From Bacillota bacterium (lineage in GTDB: Bacteria; Bacillota; Clostridia; Oscillospirales; QAMX01), in NCBI GenBank assembly GCA_029778935.1, contig JAKPBM010000302.1, forward strand, positions 1-10,487: a stretch of 10,487 bases of DNA, given 5' to 3'. Position 1 is the stretch's first letter. Each line of letters begins with the position of its first letter. Below are positions 5,526-10,487 of this stretch, in pieces. The position numbers and the translations under genes were made by a program. Under the pieces are notes generated by a model that saw nothing but the letters and a program-made list of their open reading frames with translations, was not told where the DNA came from and searched no databases.

Positions 5526-7997
5526 ATGAATGAGAATCAATGGGAAGCAACGAAGATACCGCTGATAGCCCTCAGAGGGCTTACGGTTTTTCCTCAGATG
5601 CTGCTCCATTTTGACGTGGGGCGTGACAAGTCCAAAAAAGCGCTGGAAGCGGCCATGAAGACCAACCAGAGCGTGTTTTTGGTCGCCCAGAAAGATCTTC
5701 GGGTAGACGACCCCAAGCCCACCGACCTGTACAAAATCGGCACCGTATCCAAGATCAAGCAGATGCTGAAACTGCCCGGGGGCGGCATCCGTATCCTCGT
5801 GGAAGGGCAGGACAGGGGCCGCGTGCTGGACTACTTGCAGTTTGAGCCTTTTATCGAGGTCATGGTGCAGCCGATTCCGCCGGCGGAAAGCAAAGCCGGC
5901 GAGGAGAAAACGGTTCCGCTTCTGCGGCTGGTGCGGGATTTGTTCGAGGAGTACGCGCGGCTGGGCAACCAGGTCGATCCTCAGCACGTGATGGAGGTTT
6001 TGTCCAACGACGACCCCGGCTACGTGGCCGACTATATCGCGCAGAACATACAGATTGACGCCAAAGATAAGCAGTCTATTCTGGATGAGCTGCGCCCTGT
6101 CAAGCGGCTGGAAAAGGTCGCGTTTCTGCTCACTAAGGAAACGGAAATCCTTTCCGCCGAAATCGAAATCCAGCAGAAAGTAAGAGAGCGGCTCGACAAA
6201 AACCAGAAGGAATACGTCCTTCGTGAGCAGCTTTCCGCCATCCGCGCCGAACTGGGCGAAAAGGAGGACACCTTTGAGGAGGCGGAAACCTACGCTTCCA
6301 AAATCCGCGCGCTGAAGCTTCCGCAGGAAACGGAGGAAAAGCTGCTTAAAGAGGCCGCAAGACTTTCCCGTCTGGGCCCCAACTCGGCGGAAACGGGCCT
6401 TTTGCGCACGTATCTGGACACGGTGCTGGATTTGCCGTGGAACAAGCGCACGAAAGACCGGCTGGACCTTTCCAAGGTGGAGAAATCCTTAAACGCCGAC
6501 CACTACGGCATGCAAAAAATCAAGGAGCGGATTCTGGAGTTTATCGCCGTCAAGGCCCTTTCGCCGGATGTGAAGAACCAGATTCTGTGTCTGGTCGGCC
6601 CGCCGGGCGTGGGCAAGACGTCCGTCGGCATGTCCATCGCCAAAGCCATGGGCAGGAAGATCGCCCGGGTGTCTTTGGGCGGCGTACGGGACGAGGCCGA
6701 TATCCGCGGCCACCGGAAAACATATATCGGCGCCATGCCGGGCCGCATTATGACGGCGTTGTCCCAGGCGGGGGCGAAAAACGCCGTGCTGCTTCTGGAC
6801 GAAGTCGATAAACTGGGCGCCGATTACAAGGGCGACCCCTCGGCGGCGCTGTTGGAAGTGTTGGACGCGGAGCAGAACCACTCCTTCCGCGACCACTATA
6901 TCGAAGTGCCCTTCGACTTGTCGGAGGTGCTGTTCATCACCACGGCCAACACCACCGACACCATCCCGCGGCCGCTTTTGGACCGCATGGAAGTCATCGA
7001 GCTGTCCAGCTACACGATGGAAGAAAAGGTGCAGATCGCCAAGCGGCATCTGCTGCCCAAGCAGATAAAGCTCCACGGGATGAAGCGCACCCAGCTGCGC
7101 ATAACCGACGACGGCCTGCGCGCCATCATCGAAGGATACACCCGGGAACCCGGCGTGCGCACGCTGGAGCGGATGCTGGCCGCCTGCTGCCGCAAGGCGG
7201 CGCGGAAAATCGCCGCCGGCGAGGCGGAGAAAGTCTCCGTCACGCCGGACAACGTCACGGAGTTTTTGGGCAACCGCCGCTATAAGCCAGAGCATCTGGA
7301 CAAAACCCACCGGGTCGGCGTGGTCAACGGCCTGGCGTGGACCCAAAGCGGCGGCGAAATTTTGGAAGCCGAGGTCAACATCATGCCCGGCAGCGGCAAA
7401 CTGGAGCTGACGGGCAACTTAGGCAGCGTCATGCAGGAGTCGGCCCGGGCGGCCATCTCTTACCTGCGCGCCCACGCCAAGACGCTGGGGATTTCCGAAA
7501 CCTTCTACAAGGAAGTGGATATCCACGTCCACTTCCCGGAAGGCGCCATCCCCAAGGACGGCCCTTCCGCCGGCATCACCATCGCCACGGCGATTCTGTC
7601 GGCTTTGTCCAACCGCCCCGTCCGGTACGACGTGGCCATGACGGGGGAAATCACCCTGCGGGGCCGCGTGCTGCCCATCGGCGGGCTGAAGGAAAAGACC
7701 ATGGCGGCGTACCGCGCCGGCATCAAGGATGTGATTATTCCGGCGGACAACGAGCCGGATTTGCAGGACATCGACCAGACGGTGCGGCAGGCCCTGTCCT
7801 TTAAGCCGGTTTCCACCATCGGCGAAGTGTTCGATATCGCCCTTCTGCCTGCTCCGGCGGAGGAGGAGAAGGAAATACCGCAGGAAGAACCTGAGCAGAA
7901 AGAGCTGGCGGTTCCCGCCGCAAGCGATCCGATTCCGGCGGAATCGAGAAAGCCCCTTTGCTGCCGGGGAACTTCAAAAGAGGAGTTGGGGATGTGA
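5526..7997 (+). CDS. lon: ATP-dependent Lon protease (LonA), with an extra C-terminal tail
   Basis: Homohexameric AAA+ serine protease that degrades misfolded and short-lived regulatory proteins in the cytoplasm. 823 residues from ATG 5526, chosen for the AAAGG SD just upstream and the family-typical N-terminus [14 protein letters not shown]; a TTG 45 nt upstream is in frame. Lon N-domain about 10-205, then a coiled-coil-like helical region with VLREQLSAI. Walker A GPPGVGKT is at 358-365 and Walker B Asp425-Glu426 lies in LLLDEVDK. The peptidase domain has the Ser681-Lys724 dyad in DGPSAG and GGLKEK. The conserved fold ends near residue 775. A Pro/Glu-rich tail of about 48 residues follows, with LCCRG near the end, which typical Lon proteins of about 775-785 lack. 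Its stop codon overlaps the engB start. Confidence 0.97.
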   Translation: MNENQWEATKIPLIALRGLTVFPQMLLHFDVGRDKSKKALEAAMKTNQSVFLVAQKDLRVDDPKPTDLYKIGTVSKIKQMLKLPGGGIRILVEGQDRGRVLDYLQFEPFIEVMVQPIPPAESKAGEEKTVPLLRLVRDLFEEYARLGNQVDPQHVMEVLSNDDPGYVADYIAQNIQIDAKDKQSILDELRPVKRLEKVAFLLTKETEILSAEIEIQQKVRERLDKNQKEYVLREQLSAIRAELGEKEDTFEEAETYASKIRALKLPQETEEKLLKEAARLSRLGPNSAETGLLRTYLDTVLDLPWNKRTKDRLDLSKVEKSLNADHYGMQKIKERILEFIAVKALSPDVKNQILCLVGPPGVGKTSVGMSIAKAMGRKIARVSLGGVRDEADIRGHRKTYIGAMPGRIMTALSQAGAKNAVLLLDEVDKLGADYKGDPSAALLEVLDAEQNHSFRDHYIEVPFDLSEVLFITTANTTDTIPRPLLDRMEVIELSSYTMEEKVQIAKRHLLPKQIKLHGMKRTQLRITDDGLRAIIEGYTREPGVRTLERMLAACCRKAARKIAAGEAEKVSVTPDNVTEFLGNRRYKPEHLDKTHRVGVVNGLAWTQSGGEILEAEVNIMPGSGKLELTGNLGSVMQESARAAISYLRAHAKTLGISETFYKEVDIHVHFPEGAIPKDGPSAGITIATAILSALSNRPVRYDVAMTGEITLRGRVLPIGGLKEKTMAAYRAGIKDVIIPADNEPDLQDIDQTVRQALSFKPVSTIGEVFDIALLPAPAEEEKEIPQEEPEQKELAVPAASDPIPAESRKPLCCRGTSKEELGM

Positions 7998-8593
7998 ACC
8001 TGCAGAATACCCGCTTCGTAAAATCCGCAGCCACTGTAAACGCGCTGATAAAGACCGACCGCCCGGAAGTAATTTTTGCCGGGCGGTCGAACGTCGGTAA
8101 GTCTTCCGTTTTGAACGCCTTTTTAAACCGCAAAAACATGGCCCGCGTGGGCAACACGCCGGGCAAAACCATCCACGTCAATTACTTCGACGTGGACGGG
8201 AAACTGTTTCTGGTCGATTTGCCGGGCTACGGCTTTGCCCGGCGGGAAAAGGCCGAGCAGGAGCGCTGGGCGGAGCTGATTAACTCCTATCTGCAGCTAA
8301 CCGCCGAGCGCCGCTTGGGCGTGCTGGTTATCGACATCCGCCACGGCCCGACGGAGCTGGACATGACCATGGTCGACTACTTCGAGCAGCTTGCCATCCC
8401 CTTTGTGGTGGTGGCCAACAAGGCGGATAAGCTGTCTAAAACGGAGCTGGAGAAACAGACGGCGGCCGTACACGAGATTTTGTCCGGCCGCGCGGTGAAA
8501 ATCATTGTGTTTTCCGCCACCAAGGGCCTTGGCCGGCCCGAACTGGTGCGAACGATTGTGAACTTTGCGGAAGGAAAACTGCTGCAAGACTGA
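7994..8593 (+). CDS. engB: Ribosome-biogenesis GTPase EngB (YsxC/YihA)
   Basis: TrmE-Era-EngA-EngB-family GTPase needed for assembly of the 50S subunit. 199 residues from a GTG at 7994. This start is chosen because AGAGGAG (7979-7985) lies 8 nt upstream, and because the GTG sits inside the ATGTGA that ends lon, a typical translational-coupling overlap. G motifs are all present: G1 GRSNVGKS (30-37), G2 Thr in [11 protein letters not shown]3 DLPGYG (from 75), G4 NKADK (from 142) and G5 SATKG (from 174). The length matches the family (about 195-205). lon-engB adjacency is widespread in Firmicutes, so co-expression with the protease is expected. Confidence 0.97.
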   Translation: MNLQNTRFVKSAATVNALIKTDRPEVIFAGRSNVGKSSVLNAFLNRKNMARVGNTPGKTIHVNYFDVDGKLFLVDLPGYGFARREKAEQERWAELINSYLQLTAERRLGVLVIDIRHGPTELDMTMVDYFEQLAIPFVVVANKADKLSKTELEKQTAAVHEILSGRAVKIIVFSATKGLGRPELVRTIVNFAEGKLLQD

Positions 8594-8594
8594 C

Positions 8595-8647
8595 TGGCCT
8601 TGGGCAGAGAATTGGCCCGGGCGCAAAACTGGCCCAGGGCATAAAAG
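8595..8647 (+). repeat. Three imperfect copies of a 17-18 bp unit between engB and the FAH gene
   Basis: Units start at 8595, 8613 and 8630 and share the pattern TGGCC, a G-rich GGGC core, then an A-rich end: TGGCCTTGGGCAGAGAAT, TGGCCCGGGCGCAAAAC and TGGCCCAGGGCATAAAAG. GCCTTGGGC (8597-8605) of the first can pair with GCCCAGGGC (8632-8640) of the third over 9 bp with one G-U. The array ends just before the SD of the next gene. It may be a slippage product or a small binding or structural element. Confidence 0.55.
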
Positions 8648-8660
8648 AGGGAGGAAGCGT

Positions 8661-9416
8661 ATGCGACTGGTAAAAATTTGGCATAATGAGAACGCCCGCT
8701 GGGGGCTGCTGGAAGACGACAAGGTCAAACTGCTCGCCGGCACGCCTTATGAGGGGATCGTCCTTTCGGGCGAAGTGGTGCCCTTTGAGGAAACCAAGCT
8801 GGAAGCGCCCTGCGACGCGACGAAAGTCGTCGCCATCGGCAAAAACTACTACGACCACGCCGTGGAGCTGGGCGGCCAGGCCCCCGCGCAGCCGATTATC
8901 TTCATGAAGCCTACGACTTCCGTCAACCGCCACCTGGGCGAAATCGAGTATCCGGAGATTTCCGACCGCGTGGATTACGAAGGCGAGCTGGCGTTCGTCA
9001 TCAAAAAGACCGCCCGCAAGGTCAAAGCCGCCGACGCCAAAGACTACATCCTGGGCTATACGTGCCTAAACGACGTCACCGCCCGGGACCTGCAGCAGCT
9101 GGACGGTCAGTGGATCCGCGCCAAAGGGTTTGACACCTTCTGCCCCCTGGGCCCCGTGCTTACCGACGAGGTGGAGCCGGAGAAGGGCCTGCGCATTCAG
9201 ACGTTCCTGAACGGCGAGCTGAAGCAGGAGAGCACCACCGACAAGCTCATGTGGCCCGTGGCGGAACTGCTGGAGTTCATCACCGCCTGCATGACCCTGT
9301 ACCCCGGCGACGTGGTGACGACGGGCACGCCCGCCGGCATCGGCCCCATGCAGAAGGGCGACGTGGTGGAAGTCGTCATTGAAGGGATTGGCAAGCTTAT
9401 AAACCGCATTGTCTAG
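8661..9416 (+). CDS. Fumarylacetoacetate hydrolase (FAH) family protein
   Basis: Metal-dependent enzyme of the FAH superfamily, which hydrolyses, decarboxylates or isomerises 2-keto acids such as acylpyruvates and oxaloacetate in the cytoplasm. 251 residues from ATG 8661, chosen for the strong GAGGGAGGAAG SD just upstream; an in-frame extension to 8565 would overlap engB and encodes only the repeat-derived Trp/Pro/Gly-rich stretch. A small N-terminal domain (1-50) precedes the FAH fold (about 52-250). Metal ligands fit Glu107, Glu109 (DYEGEL) and Asp138 (LNDVTARD), with the same 29-residue spacing as in FAHD1-type enzymes. AKGFDTFCPLGP (154-165) and TGTPAGIG (221-228) are further signatures. 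The exact substrate cannot be read from sequence; a FAHD1-like oxaloacetate or acylpyruvate enzyme is most likely. The next gene starts 23 nt after its stop. Confidence 0.88.
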   Translation: MRLVKIWHNENARWGLLEDDKVKLLAGTPYEGIVLSGEVVPFEETKLEAPCDATKVVAIGKNYYDHAVELGGQAPAQPIIFMKPTTSVNRHLGEIEYPEISDRVDYEGELAFVIKKTARKVKAADAKDYILGYTCLNDVTARDLQQLDGQWIRAKGFDTFCPLGPVLTDEVEPEKGLRIQTFLNGELKQESTTDKLMWPVAELLEFITACMTLYPGDVVTTGTPAGIGPMQKGDVVEVVIEGIGKLINRIV

Positions 9417-9439
9417 TCGCAAAAGAGGGGATGGGGAAA

Positions 9440-10487
9440 ATGTACCGCTTCACAAACCTGCACATTGTCGCCGGGCCGGAGGAAGCCCGGGCGGCGGCAC
9501 TTTTTGCCGAGGAAATCACTCTGCGCACAAACGTGGCGCCATCTATTCTGGCCTCTCCTTTGCCCAAAGGCCCCTACGTCAGCTTTGCGCATGACGACGC
9601 CATGGGAAGAGACGAGTTTGCCCTTGCCCTGGACAAAGAAAGGCCGGCTTTGACCGTGAAAGCCAAAGGCATCCGAGGTTTTATCTACGGATACTCCTAC
9701 TTTTTGCGCAAAACCACCTACATAGACGGGCAGATTACGCTTATCTGCGATGTTTCCGGCAAATATTCGCCGCATAAGCCCATCCGCGGCCATCAGCTGG
9801 GCTACCGCCCGAAGAACAACACCTACGATGCGTGGACGCCGGCCCACTACGCCCGGTATTACCGGGACATGATGGCGTTCGGCTCCAATATCTGCGAGCT
9901 GATGCCGCCGCTTACGGACGACAAGGTAATGAACGAACTGATGAAGCTCCCGCCGGAGGAAATGCTGATTGCCTGTTCTGCTTTAGCGGACGAGCTGGAT
10001 CTGGACGTTTCCATCTGGTACCCCAACGTGGACGATTTGACCGTGGAGGAAGCGGCGGAGCGGCGCAAGGAGCTGCTTGCCAAGCTGCCCCGGGTGGACG
10101 TCATCTTCCCGCCCGGCGGCGACCCGGGCGACTATCCGGCGGACGAGTTCGTCGAACGCTGCATTGCCACGGCGCGGAAAGTGCGGGAAGTCCACCCGCA
10201 GGTGCAGATGTGGCCTTCCGCCCAGCGGCCCAAGCGCATTCGGAACTGGGGCGAGCACTTTATTGAGCAGCTGAAAGCCCTGCCGCCGGAAATCGACGGC
10301 GTCATCACCGGCCCGAACCGCGCCTTCGACATTGAGGAGCTGCGCCGCCGTCTGCCCATGCAGTATCCCATCCGGCTGTATCCGGACATAACCCACAACG
10401 TCCGCTGCGAATGGCCCGTCCACTTCCCGCGGGATGACTGGCACTTTGCCTTCGCCGCCACCATGGGGCGGGAATCCATCAACCCCC
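9440..10487 (+). CDS. Glycoside-hydrolase-like protein (alpha-glucuronidase/hexosaminidase-type fold suspected), 3' end outside window
   Basis: 349 residues are visible with no stop before the window edge. The start ATG 9440 has GAGGGG (9425-9430) 9 nt upstream; an in-frame ATG at 9431 sits directly against that SD and is less likely. No signal peptide or membrane segment is evident, so it should be cytoplasmic. Residues about 1-115 look like the small alpha/beta domain that precedes the barrel in GH20- and GH67-type enzymes. RGHQLGYRPKNNTYDAW (116-132) and then FGSNICELMPP (147-157) resemble the first strand of such a TIM barrel. Alternating strands such as LDVSIWYP and IDGVITGPN follow, with RLYPDITHN (312-320) further on. 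Family assignment rests on overall pattern, not a recognised catalytic motif. It may be a non-hydrolytic relative. It is probably transcribed with the FAH gene, 23 bp upstream. Confidence 0.55.
   Translation, partial: MYRFTNLHIVAGPEEARAAALFAEEITLRTNVAPSILASPLPKGPYVSFAHDDAMGRDEFALALDKERPALTVKAKGIRGFIYGYSYFLRKTTYIDGQITLICDVSGKYSPHKPIRGHQLGYRPKNNTYDAWTPAHYARYYRDMMAFGSNICELMPPLTDDKVMNELMKLPPEEMLIACSALADELDLDVSIWYPNVDDLTVEEAAERRKELLAKLPRVDVIFPPGGDPGDYPADEFVERCIATARKVREVHPQVQMWPSAQRPKRIRNWGEHFIEQLKALPPEIDGVITGPNRAFDIEELRRRLPMQYPIRLYPDITHNVRCEWPVHFPRDDWHFAFAATMGRESINP

Noticed and set aside
6489..7346. 285-codon open frame antisense to lon
   Set aside because: Lies wholly within the AAA+ and linker part of lon, and its His/Arg/Gln-rich composition fits an antisense shadow.
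8565..8660. Upstream extension of the FAH gene overlapping engB
   Set aside because: The extra residues come from the short repeats and do not resemble the family; ATG 8661 has a strong SD.

Overview
The window is bacterial chromosomal DNA with high GC content, tight spacing and good Shine-Dalgarno (SD) sequences. The gene order tig-clpP-clpX-lon-engB is a classic Firmicutes arrangement. An archaeal-type (non-discriminating-like) aspartyl-tRNA synthetase with its own leader sits divergently beside it. Together these suggest a GC-rich Firmicute, perhaps of the Negativicutes or Clostridia. The lineage is inferred from synteny and protein character, not from a marker gene.

Layout. (1) Positions 1-1233, minus strand: aspartate--tRNA(Asp/Asn) ligase, whose last few dozen residues lie outside the window. 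(2) Positions 1234-1545, minus strand: its control region. It holds a strong extended -10 promoter, an 11-codon leader ORF (MLFIARDDMDR) with three Asp codons, a hairpin starting at the leader stop codon, an alternative antiterminator pairing, and an intrinsic terminator upstream of the structural gene. This has the architecture of a ribosome-mediated transcription attenuator that senses Asp-tRNA(Asp), and it is the main discovery candidate. A second small ORF with an SD lies between the terminator and aspS. (3) Positions 1546-1906: AT-richer divergent intergenic DNA with no recognisable gene. (4) Positions 1907-2088: promoter and structured leader of tig. (5) Positions 2089-8593, plus strand: trigger factor, ClpP, ClpX, Lon and the ribosome-assembly GTPase EngB. 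(6) Positions 8594-8660: a short spacer with three imperfect copies of a 17-18 bp unit. (7) Positions 8661-9416: a fumarylacetoacetate-hydrolase-family enzyme. (8) Positions 9440-end: a partial glycoside-hydrolase-like protein of uncertain function.

How the genes work together. The central block is a protein-fate module. Trigger factor meets nascent chains at the ribosome exit. ClpXP and Lon degrade damaged, tagged or regulatory proteins. EngB supports large-subunit maturation and is translationally coupled to lon through an overlapping stop/start. The divergent synthetase feeds translation and appears to be feedback-controlled by its own product. The last two genes look metabolic and are probably read through from, or simply adjacent to, the housekeeping block. 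No mobile elements, CRISPR arrays, rRNA or tRNA genes were seen.
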